A DNA stretch of 64,000 bases. It comes from Verrucomicrobiota bacterium. Lineage in GTDB: Bacteria > Verrucomicrobiota > Verrucomicrobiia > Opitutales > Opitutaceae. Numbering within the stretch: the first letter of the stretch is position 1; each line of letters opens with the position of its first letter. The notes under the pieces are model-generated. The model was not told the origin of the DNA and made no database searches. It saw nothing but the letters and a program-made list of their open reading frames with translations. This document shows, piece after piece, positions 15,015-25,032 of this stretch. A program made the translations under genes and the position numbers. The DNA lies in contig JACRQG010000031.1 of the NCBI GenBank assembly GCA_016222805.1, forward strand, positions 111,068-175,067. The letters are read 5' to 3'.

Positions 15015-17813
15015 TCAGCGCGGCGGAAACTCGAACTCCGCTTTGCCGCCGTTCTTCGCCAGCACCAGGTAGGCCCCGAAGGGCTGTCCGCGCTTCGACA
15101 TGAATCCCTGGATCAACCCGGTCCGGCCTTCCTCGAGCAGGCGGAGAATCTCCTCGCGCGGGAGGTCGTGCCCGCAGAGCTGGCGCTTCAAGGTGAAGAC
15201 GATGCGATTGTCCTGTTCCGGGCGGCGCACGTAATACGCCTCGGGCGTCTCCAGGATCTCGCCCCCGGAGTGTGACTTGCTCTGACCGATGACGGTGGCT
15301 TTGGACAGGTCCGGCGGCGCCTTGGAGCGACGGGCGATGGGGTTGCCGTCCTTGTCGACCTTGGGCTTGCGGGGCGGGAACTCCCAGGCGATCCGGCCCT
15401 CCTCGCGCTTGAGAAACGCGTCGAAAGGGCGGCCCTTCTTCGAGATGAAACCCTGGATGAGATCGGTCTTCCCGACGGTGACGAGCTGAATCGCCGCCTC
15501 GCGGGGAATCGCCTTCTGGCACATCAGGCGCCCGACGCGGAAGGTCTGCTTCCAACCTTCTCCGTCGCGTTCGCGCAGGACGTAGCTGTTGCCCGACTCG
15601 CAGAGTTCGCCGCGACCCGCCGGATCGGTCCAGAAGGGAGCCAGCTCACCGAGATCCTGCTTCTCCCCGAAATCGTACTGCGTCTGCCATTTTCCAGTTT
15701 CGGCATCCTTGGTGAGTTTCAGGGTGGCCGCGAAACGCGCGCGGGTCTTGGCCGAAATGAACCCATCGAGCGGTCCGATGACACCCTTGGCGACGAGTTC
15801 GCGCACCTCGGCCTCCTCCATGCGCCTCCCACCGATCACCTTGTAGATCATCAGGGCGCCATCGTGCGACTTGTAGCCGCGGAGCGTTTCGCGGAGCGGC
15901 TTGCCGTCGGTCGGCGAGAGGATGTCCGTCTCGCGGGCAATCGAGTCGTCCTCTTCAAAGCCCTTCACGCGTTCCACGATGCCTTTCGTCGTAGCGACGA
16001 TCTCGGCCATGAACTTCTCCCGGGAGAACTTGTTGTGCTCCATCTGGCGGAGCTTGAACTCCCACTCGCCGGTGAGGTCGGGCTTGGTGAGTTCCTCCGC
16101 CTTCACGGCGGCGAGAAACTGGATCAGCTGCTCCGCCTTGGCGGTGGGAATCAGCTCCCGCTGCGGCCGGTCGATGTACTTCTGGTTGATCAGGCCGTCG
16201 ATGGTGTCGGCTCGCGTGGCGGGCGTGCCCAGGCCGCGCTCTTTCATGGCCTCGGCGAGGTCCTCGTCGTCCACGAGCTTGCCGGCGCTTTCCATCGCGG
16301 AAAGGAGGGTCGCTTCCGTGTAGCGGGGCGGCGGCTTCGTGGTTTCCGCCTGCAGCACCGGGTCCAGCGTCCGGGCCTGGGGCGGCGTGCCGTCGGCGGA
16401 GGACAAGGCGGGCAGCGCCTTGGAATCCGGCGAGTCGTCGTCGACGGTGCTGCGCCCATAGACAGCCAGCCAGCCCGGGACGGTCAGGACTTTGCCCTCG
16501 GTCTTGAAGTCGTGCCCCGGCGCCACCGTGCTGAGGCGGGTCGTCACGTCGAACTCCGCCGCCGGGAAGAAGGCGGCCACGAAGCGGCGGGCGATCATGT
16601 CGAAGATCTTCGCCTCCATGTCGTCGAGGTGCTTGGCCTCGTGCGTCGTGGGGATGATCGCGAAATGATCGGAGATCTGCTCGTTGTTGAAGATCCGGCG
16701 GTTGGGGCGCACCCAACCTTCGTCGAGCACCTTCTGCGCGTGCGGGGCGAGGCCGCCGTGCAGGTTGCGCAGCGTTTCGCGTACCGTGGGGATGTAGTCC
16801 TCCGGCAGGGCGCGCGAGTCCGTGCGCGGGTAGGTGATCATCTTGTGGCGCTCGTAGAGCGCCTGCGCGATCTGCAGGGTGCGGCGGGCGGAGAGGCCGA
16901 ACCGGTTGTTGGCCTCGCGCTGCAGCGTGGTGAGGTCGTAGAGCCGCGGGGCGGCCTGCGTACTGGCCTTCTTTTCCTCCGCGACGCGGGCGACCGGCTG
17001 GCCCTGGCAGGCGGCCACGATCGCCTCGGCGGTGGCCTGATCCCAAATCCGGTCGACGCGATCGTGATCGTCGTTTTCCGCGCGCCTGAAGTTCGGACGC
17101 TGGTAGACGCCCTCGTAGCGGCCCTGCGCCACCTCGAAGGTGGCGGTGATGCGCCAGTAGGCGCGCGGCTTGAAGTTGCGAATCTCCAACTCGCGCGCGT
17201 ACACGATCGCGAGCGTGGGCGTCTGCACACGGCCCACCGAGGCGACGTTGCCGGCGCGCGAGCCGAACATCCGCTTGGTCAGGGCCCGCGTGCCATTGAT
17301 GCCGATCAGCCAGTCGCTCTCGCTCCGGCAGCGCGCCGCCTCCTCCAGGCCGCGCATCTTCTCCCCGTCGCGCAGGGTGCGGAACGCCTCGCGGATGCCC
17401 TCGGTGGTCATCGTCTGCATCCAGGCCCGCTTCACCGGCAGCTTGCACTTGGTCAGCTGGTACAGATAGGCGAAGATCAACTCGCCCTCGCGACCGGCGT
17501 CACAGGCGTTGACCACTTCCTTGAGATCCTTCCGGGCCAGCAGCTTCTTCAGCGCGGTAAAGCGATCCTTGGAGTCCTCGATCGGCTTGAGTCCAAACTT
17601 CGCCGGAATGATTGGCAGGGTTTCGAGCCGCCAGAACCCGTACTTCTTCTTGTCGATGTCCTCCGGCATCTCGAGTTCCACCAGGTGCCCGACCGCCGAG
17701 GAAATCACATACTCGTCGTTCTCGTAGTGATCGCCCTTTTTGTGGATCTTCCCCAGCGCGCGCGCCAAATCGGCGGCGACGGAAGGTTTTTCGGCGATGA
17801 CGAGTGACTTCAT
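15015..17813 (-). CDS. topB: DNA topoisomerase III (type IA)
   Basis: Relaxes and decatenates DNA by single-strand passage. The 932-residue protein starts MKSLVIAEKPSVAADLARALG, the TOPRIM Glu strand; the ATG at 17813 gives this canonical start. The TOPRIM acidic motif CDAGREGELIFAYLY follows. The catalytic tyrosine is Tyr328 in ITYPRTDSRALP. Residues about 600-932 hold three C-terminal repeats of the type seen in long TopB proteins, the last two ending in GFISKKGRPF and GFMSKRGQPF units joined by a charged linker. The repeats have only scattered cysteines rather than the four-cysteine zinc fingers of TopA. Long plus-strand ORFs across it are antisense shadows. Confidence 0.95.
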   Translation of the reverse strand: MKSLVIAEKPSVAADLARALGKIHKKGDHYENDEYVISSAVGHLVELEMPEDIDKKKYGFWRLETLPIIPAKFGLKPIEDSKDRFTALKKLLARKDLKEVVNACDAGREGELIFAYLYQLTKCKLPVKRAWMQTMTTEGIREAFRTLRDGEKMRGLEEAARCRSESDWLIGINGTRALTKRMFGSRAGNVASVGRVQTPTLAIVYARELEIRNFKPRAYWRITATFEVAQGRYEGVYQRPNFRRAENDDHDRVDRIWDQATAEAIVAACQGQPVARVAEEKKASTQAAPRLYDLTTLQREANNRFGLSARRTLQIAQALYERHKMITYPRTDSRALPEDYIPTVRETLRNLHGGLAPHAQKVLDEGWVRPNRRIFNNEQISDHFAIIPTTHEAKHLDDMEAKIFDMIARRFVAAFFPAAEFDVTTRLSTVAPGHDFKTEGKVLTVPGWLAVYGRSTVDDDSPDSKALPALSSADGTPPQARTLDPVLQAETTKPPPRYTEATLLSAMESAGKLVDDEDLAEAMKERGLGTPATRADTIDGLINQKYIDRPQRELIPTAKAEQLIQFLAAVKAEELTKPDLTGEWEFKLRQMEHNKFSREKFMAEIVATTKGIVERVKGFEEDDSIARETDILSPTDGKPLRETLRGYKSHDGALMIYKVIGGRRMEEAEVRELVAKGVIGPLDGFISAKTRARFAATLKLTKDAETGKWQTQYDFGEKQDLGELAPFWTDPAGRGELCESGNSYVLRERDGEGWKQTFRVGRLMCQKAIPREAAIQLVTVGKTDLIQGFISKKGRPFDAFLKREEGRIAWEFPPRKPKVDKDGNPIARRSKAPPDLSKATVIGQSKSHSGGEILETPEAYYVRRPEQDNRIVFTLKRQLCGHDLPREEILRLLEEGRTGLIQGFMSKRGQPFGAYLVLAKNGGKAEFEFPPR

Positions 17814-17936
17814 GAGCCCGCGACGCGTTACCCGCGGATGCGCGAAGTGCAAGAAATTGTTTTTTGGCCGCGGGTTTGCGCGCTCGGAAAACGCTCCAGA
17901 CGCGGCTGCCGATTCCGGGCGGCGGCTCCCGGCGAC

Positions 17937-19145
17937 TCAATGTCGTTCGCGTGCGTAGTGCTGGCGCAGGAGATCCGTGCCGTAGTCGTTGCCGTTTGGT
18001 GTGCGCACGACGACGTGGATGTGCTGCCGGTCCGGCAACTGCGGTGCGGCGGAAAGATGCCGCAGGTTCGCCGGACGCTGGTGATCGAACTCGATCAGCA
18101 GAACCGGGCTGTGGATCCGGAAATAGTAGGTGCTGTCGTCCGCGGATCCCCCGATCCAGGCGAAGTGTGTCCGCGCCAGGTGCGCCTGGACCTCGGCGAG
18201 CTTGGCCTGGGCGTGGCCCTCGTCGAGGTAGCCGACGAAGAGGCCGATGAGCGCGAGCAATTGCTGTTGCTGCTCCTTCGTCAACGCGGTGCCGGGCAGG
18301 CCGGCATACGGGATCACGACATTGTCCTTGAACGCTTCGGTCAGGTTCTCGTTGCCGGTCTTCTGTGCCTTGAGGACCGCGACCGCGCGCTGATCCTCGC
18401 GCAGGGCGCGGAGCATCGCGAGGCCTGCGGCCTGTTCCTCCTGCAGCACGGCGACACCCTGGAACTTCCCGGAACGCGCGACGACCGGTTCGGAACCGAC
18501 GAAGACCGGGCTCATCACCACCTGATCGCCAAGGACGAAGTAATTGAGGATGAGATGGTGCCCGTCGATCTGCCAGCCCCACGGTTGGTTGGAGGATGGT
18601 TCGCCCATCACGGTCACGTGGTAAAGCCACTGCCCGTATTGCTCGAAGTCGTCGTGGTTGAGCTCCCCGAGCGTGTGATTGAGCTTCATGATGTCCTCCG
18701 AGAGTCGGAGGCCGCGGGCGCTGAGGCTGGCGCGGAGCAGCCCGAAAGCGGCGGCCCGCTGCTCGGCGGACATTTCCTGAAAGCTGACTCCCTGGCGCAC
18801 GTAGAAGTGCTGGTTCATCCATTTCCGCCACTCGGCGTCGTCCACCGGAAAACAGGTGCGGTTGCGCTGGTCAGGCGTGAGCTGGCGCAGGAAGGTCGCG
18901 GCGGCCGCCTGCACCGGGGCGGTCGAGACACCGGTGGAGCGCAGGGGGAACAGTCCGGTTTCGACCTTGCCCTCTGCGGTGATGCCGCGGAACGGTTCCG
19001 CCAGCCCGCGGGCCTCGGCTTCGCGCGACATCCGCCGAAAGCGTTCAAAGCGGGTTTCCTCCTTTCCAGCCGGCTGGGCCGGGGCGGTGCCGGCGGAAAC
19101 CAGGAAGATGGACGCGAACAAGGACAAGAGGGCCGGGAGGCGCAT
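17937..19145 (-). CDS. DUF3500 family secreted protein
   Basis: A 402-residue protein with a signal peptide (MRLPALLSLFASIFLVSAGTAPAQP), which fixes the ATG at 19145. Features I associate with the DUF3500 family are FLRQLTPDQRNRTCFPVDDAEWRKWMN, YHVTVMGEPSSNQPWGWQIDGHHLILNYFVLGDQVVMSPVFVGSEP, and a C-terminal HIHVVVRTPNGNDYGTDLLRQHY. The biochemical function is unknown. It lies downstream of no close partner; the 175-base gap on its 5' side holds no gene. Confidence 0.88.
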   Translation of the reverse strand: MRLPALLSLFASIFLVSAGTAPAQPAGKEETRFERFRRMSREAEARGLAEPFRGITAEGKVETGLFPLRSTGVSTAPVQAAAATFLRQLTPDQRNRTCFPVDDAEWRKWMNQHFYVRQGVSFQEMSAEQRAAAFGLLRASLSARGLRLSEDIMKLNHTLGELNHDDFEQYGQWLYHVTVMGEPSSNQPWGWQIDGHHLILNYFVLGDQVVMSPVFVGSEPVVARSGKFQGVAVLQEEQAAGLAMLRALREDQRAVAVLKAQKTGNENLTEAFKDNVVIPYAGLPGTALTKEQQQQLLALIGLFVGYLDEGHAQAKLAEVQAHLARTHFAWIGGSADDSTYYFRIHSPVLLIEFDHQRPANLRHLSAAPQLPDRQHIHVVVRTPNGNDYGTDLLRQHYARERH

Positions 19146-19320
19146 GGGGTGGGTGGGTCGCTGAAGCGTCGGGGCAAACCTTGCGGACGCAACGGCGAAG
19201 TGCCCGACCCGCCACCGAAAGGATCGCGCAACGCCAGCGCGCCCGGCGGGTTCGCCGCGCCTACCGGATGCACGGTCTATCTTCGCTGAGGCTGGAACGC
19301 GGCGGGCGCGCTCCGGAATC

Positions 19321-20409
19321 TCAGGCCGCCGCCTTCGGCGTCTCCGCGAGCGCGGCGTCAAACGAGGCGAGCATCGCGGCAATCGTGGCGTCGGTCTCGT
19401 CGCCCATGTTGGAGATGCGAAAGGTCTTCCCCTTTAGCTTGCCGTAACCGCCGTCGATCACGAGGCCATGCTTCGACTTCAGGATCTTGTTCAGGGCGGC
19501 AAGGTCGTAGCCCAGGTTGTTGGCGAAGCAGTTGAGCGTCACCGAGCCGTAGCCCTCGCGGGGGAACAGCTTGAACCCCTTGGCGAAAACGTGGTCGCGC
19601 ACGGTGCGGTTCAGGCGGGCGTGGCGGGCATGGCGGTTGTCGATCCCTTCCACCCGGATGTCCTCGAGCTTCGACTTCAAGGCGTAGATCAGTGGGATGA
19701 CCGGCGTGCTCGGGGTCATGCCCTGCTCGTGGTTCTTCTGGAATTCGACGAAGTCGAAGTAGTAACCGCGCCCTTCGGTCTGGGCGGCGCGGTCCAGGGC
19801 GCGCTTCGAGACCGAAAGCAGCGACAGGCCCGGCGGAAGGGCGAGGGCCTTCTGCGAACCGGCGATGAGGACGTCGATCCCGAGTTCGTCCTTCTGGATC
19901 GGCATGGCGCTGAACGAGCTCACCGTGTCCACAATCGAGATGACCTCCGGGAACTCGCGCACCACCTTCATGATCGCCGCGAGGTCGCTCATGCAGCCGC
20001 ACGAAGTTTCATTGTGGATCAGGGTGAGGGCGTCGTAGCCGCCGGTGGCGAGCTCGCGGCGCACCGCCTCGGGGTCGATCGGCTGGCCCCACTCGGCCTT
20101 GAGGGCGGTGGCCGCCTTGCCGTCGCGAAGGGCGACATCGTACCACTTGTCCGAGAACGCCCCGTTCATGCAGTTGAGCACCTTCTTGCGCACGACGTTG
20201 CGGAGCGATCCCTCCATCGAGCCCCAGGCGCTGCTGGTGGAAAGGTAGACCGGGTCCCGCGTGTACATCAGCGCCTGCAGGTCAGGCTGGATCGACTGGT
20301 ACAGCGCGACGAAGTCGGTCGAGCGGTGGCCAATCATGGGCTGCGCCATGGCGCGGAGCGTTTTTTCCGAGACGGCGATGGGACCGGGAATGAAGAGTTT
20401 GTAGCTCAT
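19321..20409 (-). CDS. Class V aminotransferase (alanine-glyoxylate/SerC-like)
   Basis: A 362-residue pyridoxal-phosphate enzyme of fold type I. It begins MSYKLFIPGPIAVSEKTLRAMAQPMIGHRSTDF, the usual start for alanine-glyoxylate and serine-pyruvate aminotransferases. IVDTVSSFSAMPI carries the cofactor-contacting Asp, and the Schiff-base Lys is in AGSQKALALPPGLSL. SNMGDET near the end binds the substrate carboxylate region. The exact donor and acceptor cannot be read. A longer upstream extension of the frame exists, but the ATG at 20409 gives the family start. Confidence 0.88.
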   Translation of the reverse strand: MSYKLFIPGPIAVSEKTLRAMAQPMIGHRSTDFVALYQSIQPDLQALMYTRDPVYLSTSSAWGSMEGSLRNVVRKKVLNCMNGAFSDKWYDVALRDGKAATALKAEWGQPIDPEAVRRELATGGYDALTLIHNETSCGCMSDLAAIMKVVREFPEVISIVDTVSSFSAMPIQKDELGIDVLIAGSQKALALPPGLSLLSVSKRALDRAAQTEGRGYYFDFVEFQKNHEQGMTPSTPVIPLIYALKSKLEDIRVEGIDNRHARHARLNRTVRDHVFAKGFKLFPREGYGSVTLNCFANNLGYDLAALNKILKSKHGLVIDGGYGKLKGKTFRISNMGDETDATIAAMLASFDAALAETPKAAA

Positions 20410-20574
20410 GGTGGTGGACCTGCGGGAAGCCGGCGGAACGGTCGCGGCCGCGCGCCCCGTCGGCGAATCCTGCAGGAGAGTGGAAGGTTGGTGGAACACC
20501 CGGCGCAAGGCCGGACCGCCGAAAACAGTTTACGTCGTGCGGTGCGTCAACCTTAGGTTTTCCGCCACACGCCC

Positions 20575-21777
20575 ATGGCCCGACTCTGGCTGAAGAAACA
20601 GCTCAACGCGCTCGAACTCTACACGGTGGACGTGATTTACGGGCGGCGGGCCGGGGCCGGTTCCGTGGTGTACGGCGGTTTCCTGCAGGGGCTCTCGTGG
20701 GTGTTCAACGGGATCACGCAGGCCCGGCTGTGGTTGTATCGCCACCGGATCTTCCACGATCAGCCGCTGGGCTGCCTCGTGGTGGTGGTGGGAAACCTCA
20801 CGGTCGGAGGCACGGGCAAGACCCCAGTGGTCGAGAAATTTGCCCGGGCACTGCGCGACCGCGGCCGGCGCGTCGCCATCCTCAGTCGCGGTTACAAGAG
20901 CAAGGCCGTGCCCTTGTGGAAAAAAGGGTGGTACTGGCTGACGCACGCGGAGGAGCCGCCGCCGCGCATCGTCAGCGACGGGCGCGAGGTGCTGCTCGAC
21001 AGCGAGCAGGCCGGCGACGAGCCCTACATGCTGGCGCGCAACCTTCCCGGGGTGATCGTATTGGTGGACAAGAACCGGGTGAAGGCCGGGGAGTACGCCA
21101 TCAAACGCTTCGGGTGCGACACCCTTGTCCTCGACGACGGCTTCCAGTACCTGCCGCTGAAGGGCAGCCTGAACCTGCTGCTGGTCGACAAGACGAACCC
21201 CTTTGGCAACGGCCACCTGCTGCCGCGCGGCGTGCTGCGCGAGCCGGTGAAACACCTGCGGCGGGCGAGCTACGTCTTCCTCACGAAGTCGAACGGCCAG
21301 CGCGACCCGGAACTCGAGCGGACGATCGCCGAGCACAATCCGGGCGTCGATATCATCGAATGCGCGCACCGGCCGCAGTACCTGCGCCGGCTCGGCGTCG
21401 CGGAAGGCGGCGCGGAGAGCCGCGTTCCGCTCACGTTCCTCAAGGGGCGGCGCGTCCTGGCCTTCAGCGGAATCGCGACCCCGGAGAGCTTCGAGAAGTT
21501 TTTGCGTGATCTGGGCGCCCTGCTCGTGGCCCGGGAGCGTTTCCTCGACCACTACCGGTTCGGCGACGAGGACCTGGAAGAGCTCTTTGCCCTGGCGCGG
21601 CGCGAGGGCGCGGAGTGCCTCGTGACGACCGAGAAGGATGCGGTGCGGATCAACGAGCAGATGGCCTGCCCGCTGCCGCTGTACTACCTGCGGCTGGAGA
21701 TCGACATCCTGCGGGGCGCCGCCGACTTCGACGAGGCGGTGGCGCGGATTTGCTTTCCCACCCGCGGCGGGAGGTGA
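20575..21777 (+). CDS. lpxK: Tetraacyldisaccharide 4'-kinase
   Basis: Phosphorylates the 4' position of the lipid A disaccharide at the inner membrane, so the cell makes lipopolysaccharide-type lipid. It has 400 residues, somewhat above the family norm. The order is an N-terminal amphipathic/hydrophobic anchor (about residues 20-50), the Walker A loop [26 protein letters not shown], the [21 protein letters not shown] region, and the [11 protein letters not shown] catalytic motif. It diverges from the aminotransferase. Confidence 0.95.
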   Translation: MARLWLKKQLNALELYTVDVIYGRRAGAGSVVYGGFLQGLSWVFNGITQARLWLYRHRIFHDQPLGCLVVVVGNLTVGGTGKTPVVEKFARALRDRGRRVAILSRGYKSKAVPLWKKGWYWLTHAEEPPPRIVSDGREVLLDSEQAGDEPYMLARNLPGVIVLVDKNRVKAGEYAIKRFGCDTLVLDDGFQYLPLKGSLNLLLVDKTNPFGNGHLLPRGVLREPVKHLRRASYVFLTKSNGQRDPELERTIAEHNPGVDIIECAHRPQYLRRLGVAEGGAESRVPLTFLKGRRVLAFSGIATPESFEKFLRDLGALLVARERFLDHYRFGDEDLEELFALARREGAECLVTTEKDAVRINEQMACPLPLYYLRLEIDILRGAADFDEAVARICFPTRGGR

Positions 21778-21896
21778 GGTTTGTCGGAGCCGCGGGCCGC
21801 ATCGGTCCGGGGCGCCCGCGGGGAGGCGCTGGACGGGGGCCCGGCGTGTTTGCCCTTGCGACGGACGGCGGCGCAGGGGTTAGAGTGCGCCCCACC

Positions 21897-23024
21897 ATGA
21901 TCATCGATCCGCGTTTCACGCTCCTGGCTGAAGGTCTTACCGGTTTCTCCACTGCGCTGGCGAAGGGCGAGCGGGTGCTGATCGACGCCTTCGACGTGCC
22001 GGACGCGATGGTGATCGCGCTGATTCGGGCCGCGCGGGCCCGAGGGGCCCATCCGTATGTGCAGGTGCATCGGGCGCGGATCACGCGGGAGCTCTCGCTC
22101 GGCGCGGAGGAGGCGCAGTACAGCGTGCACGCCGAGGTCGAGCTGGCGCGGATGCAGAAGATGGATGCTTACATCGCGATGCGCGGTTCAGAGAACATCT
22201 TCGAGTCCTCCGATGTGCCTTCGTCCAAGGTGCAACTTGTCTCGCGCCTGATGAAGCCCGTGCTCGACCACCGGGTCGGCAAGACGAAGTGGGTGGTGCT
22301 GCGCTGGCCGAGTTCCGCCATGGCCCAGCAGGCAGGGCTGAGCACGGAGGCGTTCGAGGATTTCTATTTCAAGGTCTGCACGCTGGACTACGCGCGCATG
22401 GCGCCGGGCATGAAGGCGCTCGCCGACCTCATGCGGAAGACGGACCGGGTGCACCTCAAGGGTCCGGGCACGGACCTGCGGTTCTCCATCAAGGGCATCG
22501 GAGCGCAGACCTGCGGGGGGCTGCGCAATATCCCGGACGGCGAGGTGTTCTCGTGCCCGGTGAAGGACAGCGTCGAGGGCTGCGTGCAGTACAACGCGCC
22601 AACCGTCTACCTCGGCGCGTCGTTCGACAACATCCGCCTGGCGTTTCGCAAGGGCCGGATCGTGGAGGCCACCGCGAGCAATACGGCGCGGCTGAACGAG
22701 ATCCTGGATAGCGACGAGGGCGCGCGCTACATCGGCGAATTCGCGATTGGCTTCAATCCCCACATCCTCGAACCGATGCGGGACATCCTCTTCGACGAGA
22801 AGATCGCGGGCTCGTTCCACTTCACGCCGGGCCAGGCATATGAAGGGGTGGGCAACGGCAACAAGTCGCAGGTGCACTGGGACATGGTCTGCATCCAGCG
22901 CCCCGAGTACGGTGGCGGGGAAATCTGGTTCGACGGGAAGCTCATCCGGAAGGACGGGATCTTCGTCCCCAAGGCGCTGCACAAGCTGAATCCGGAGTAC
23001 CTCCTCGGGAAGAGCACGCGATGA
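21897..23024 (+). CDS. M29 family aminopeptidase
   Basis: A 375-residue metal-dependent aminopeptidase of the thermophilic M29 type. It starts [34 protein letters not shown]-terminal landmarks are [18 protein letters not shown] with a metal-ligand Glu, [13 protein letters not shown], and [27 protein letters not shown], where several ligands and catalytic residues lie. The ATG at 21897 starts this strand. It overlaps the adenosine deaminase by the ATGA motif, so the two are probably coupled. Confidence 0.92.
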   Translation: MIIDPRFTLLAEGLTGFSTALAKGERVLIDAFDVPDAMVIALIRAARARGAHPYVQVHRARITRELSLGAEEAQYSVHAEVELARMQKMDAYIAMRGSENIFESSDVPSSKVQLVSRLMKPVLDHRVGKTKWVVLRWPSSAMAQQAGLSTEAFEDFYFKVCTLDYARMAPGMKALADLMRKTDRVHLKGPGTDLRFSIKGIGAQTCGGLRNIPDGEVFSCPVKDSVEGCVQYNAPTVYLGASFDNIRLAFRKGRIVEATASNTARLNEILDSDEGARYIGEFAIGFNPHILEPMRDILFDEKIAGSFHFTPGQAYEGVGNGNKSQVHWDMVCIQRPEYGGGEIWFDGKLIRKDGIFVPKALHKLNPEYLLGKSTR

Positions 23025-23998
23025 AGGACTTCATCCAGGCCCTGCCGAAGACGGAAACCCACCTCCACATCGAGGGCGCGCTGCCCTACGAGCTGCTGGT
23101 GGCCTGGGATCCGCAGCGGTGGCCATCGGAGCCGGAGTTTCGCGCCCGCTGGTACCGGTATCCGACGTTTCCCGACTTCGAGCGCCAGTTGCTGGACCAC
23201 GCCCTGCCCTGGTTCACGTCGGCGGAGCGCTACCACGAGGCCGCGCGCGCCATCTTCGCGAAGCACGTGGCGCAGAACGTGCGGTACGTGGAGACCAGTT
23301 TTCACCTGCCGGTCACGCGCTTCATCGGCGTGCCCGGGCCGGAGATCATCGCGGCGATTCGTTCCGCGGCGCCGGCGGGGCTGGAAGTGCGGGTGTTTGC
23401 CGGAATGCTGCGCACGGACATCACCGGCGAACTGCGCGGCACCGTCCAACAACTGCATACCTGGGAGCACCTCGCGGGCGTGGACCTGCATGGCCATGAG
23501 GTGATGCCAACCTCCCCCGAGACCGCGGCGGTGTGGGAGCGGATTCGGGCGGCGGGCAAGGTGACCAAATGCCACGCGGGGGAATTCGACGGCCCTGCCC
23601 GGGTGCGGGAGGCCATCGAAGTGCTCGGCGTCCGCCGCGTGCAGCATGGTGTGCGGGCGGTGGAGGATCCGGAGGTCGTGAAGCTCGCGGCGGATCGCGG
23701 CGTGACCTTCGATGTCTGTCCAATCAGCAACGTCGGCCTGCAGGTCGTGCCGGCGCTGCGGCACCACCCGATCCGGCGCCTGTTGCGCGCCGGGGTGCGG
23801 TGCACCGTCAGCACCGATGACCCCCTCTGCTTCGCCAATTCGATCAACGAGGAATACGAGGGGCTGGCCCGCGAACTGGCCTTCACCCGGGCGGAACTCG
23901 GTGGCGTGGCCCGCAACGGCTGGGAGGTCGCCGACGTCCCGGCCCGGAGCCGGGCGGAGATGATTGCGACAATCGATCGCCTGGTCGGGGCCAACTAG
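23021..23998 (+). CDS. Adenosine deaminase family protein
   Basis: A 325-residue metal-dependent hydrolase that deaminates adenosine, or a related nucleoside or adenine, in purine salvage. Zinc ligands His14 and His16 stand in [19 protein letters not shown], the catalytic Glu in [10 protein letters not shown], the His in [10 protein letters not shown] and the Asp pair in VSTDDPLCF complete the active site. The start is fixed by its overlap with the aminopeptidase stop. The RluA-type synthase follows after 8 bases. Confidence 0.92.
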   Translation: MKDFIQALPKTETHLHIEGALPYELLVAWDPQRWPSEPEFRARWYRYPTFPDFERQLLDHALPWFTSAERYHEAARAIFAKHVAQNVRYVETSFHLPVTRFIGVPGPEIIAAIRSAAPAGLEVRVFAGMLRTDITGELRGTVQQLHTWEHLAGVDLHGHEVMPTSPETAAVWERIRAAGKVTKCHAGEFDGPARVREAIEVLGVRRVQHGVRAVEDPEVVKLAADRGVTFDVCPISNVGLQVVPALRHHPIRRLLRAGVRCTVSTDDPLCFANSINEEYEGLARELAFTRAELGGVARNGWEVADVPARSRAEMIATIDRLVGAN

Positions 23999-24006
23999 GC
24001 GCGCGC

Positions 24007-24945
24007 GTGTCCGTGCAAACCCATACGCTGCCGGAAGGCACGCGGGCGCTGCGGGCCGACAAGGCACTCGCGCAGGCATTTCCCGAGCACAGCCGGACGG
24101 CGCTGCAGCGGGCGTTCGACGCCGGCCTCGTGCGCCTGCGCGGCGCGCCGATCACCCGCGACCACCTGGTGGCCGGCGGCGACACCCTGGAGTTTTCCCT
24201 GCCCGAAACGCGTGCGACGGAGCTGAAGGCCGTGGACCTGCCGCTTGAGGTTTTGTTCGAGGATGCGCACCTGCTCGCCCTCAACAAGGCGGCGGGCATG
24301 GTGGTGCATCCCGGGGTGGCGACCGGGGAGGACACCCTGGTGCACGCGCTGCTGGCCCACTGCGCCGGATCCCTCAGTGGCATCGGCGGCGTGGAGCGTC
24401 CGGGCATCGTGCATCGCCTGGACAAGGAAACCACGGGCGTGATCGTGGTGGCCAAGCACGATCAGGCGCATCGGGCGCTCGCCGATCAGTTTGCGACGCG
24501 GACGTTGAAGAAGGAGTACGTGGCCCTGGTCGCCGGCGTGCCGCCGCTCCTCAGCGGCACGATCGATCGCGCCATCGCCCGCCATCCCACGCACCGGCAT
24601 CGCATGACGGTGGGCGAGGGGGGCAAGCCCGCCCGGACGTCGTGGGAGCGGGTCGAGGTGTTTGGGCAAGTCGCGGCGATGCTGCGCTGCCAGATTTTCA
24701 CCGGTCGGACGCACCAGATTCGCGTCCATCTCAAGTCGATGGGGCACCCGATTCTCGGCGACGGGCTTTACGGCTGGAAACCGGATCCGCGGATGGATCG
24801 GCAGCCGGCGCGAGTGATGCTGCACGCCGAGCACCTGGTCCTGACCCACCCGGTGACCGGTCGGGAGTTGGACCTTCGTGCGCCGTTGCCGGAGGATTTT
24901 CAGGCGGTCATGGCAGACTTGCGAGCGGCGGCGCGCGCCCGGTGA
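24007..24945 (+). CDS. RluA/RluD family pseudouridine synthase
   Basis: A 312-residue RNA modification enzyme that converts uridine to pseudouridine, probably in 23S rRNA. An S4 RNA-binding domain (about residues 15-80) is followed by the catalytic domain with VVHPG and the HRLDKETTG motif at 136-144, where Asp139 is the nucleophile. GRTHQIRVHLKSMGHPILGD matches the family C-terminal motif. The initiation codon is GTG at 24007 (another GTG two codons later). The RluD versus RluA/RluC target cannot be settled from sequence. Confidence 0.92.
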   Translation: MSVQTHTLPEGTRALRADKALAQAFPEHSRTALQRAFDAGLVRLRGAPITRDHLVAGGDTLEFSLPETRATELKAVDLPLEVLFEDAHLLALNKAAGMVVHPGVATGEDTLVHALLAHCAGSLSGIGGVERPGIVHRLDKETTGVIVVAKHDQAHRALADQFATRTLKKEYVALVAGVPPLLSGTIDRAIARHPTHRHRMTVGEGGKPARTSWERVEVFGQVAAMLRCQIFTGRTHQIRVHLKSMGHPILGDGLYGWKPDPRMDRQPARVMLHAEHLVLTHPVTGRELDLRAPLPEDFQAVMADLRAAARAR

Positions 24946-25032
24946 GGACGCGCACTTCGGCGGCGCGGCCGCGCGGATGGAGCGCGCGAGACAGGCCGCG
25001 GGACCCGTGCGCCTGGTTCGAGACGACGCTCC

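Noticed and set aside
15864..17807. A 647-codon plus-strand open frame
   Set aside because: Lies antisense to topoisomerase III and shows only Arg/Gly/Val-rich shadow composition.
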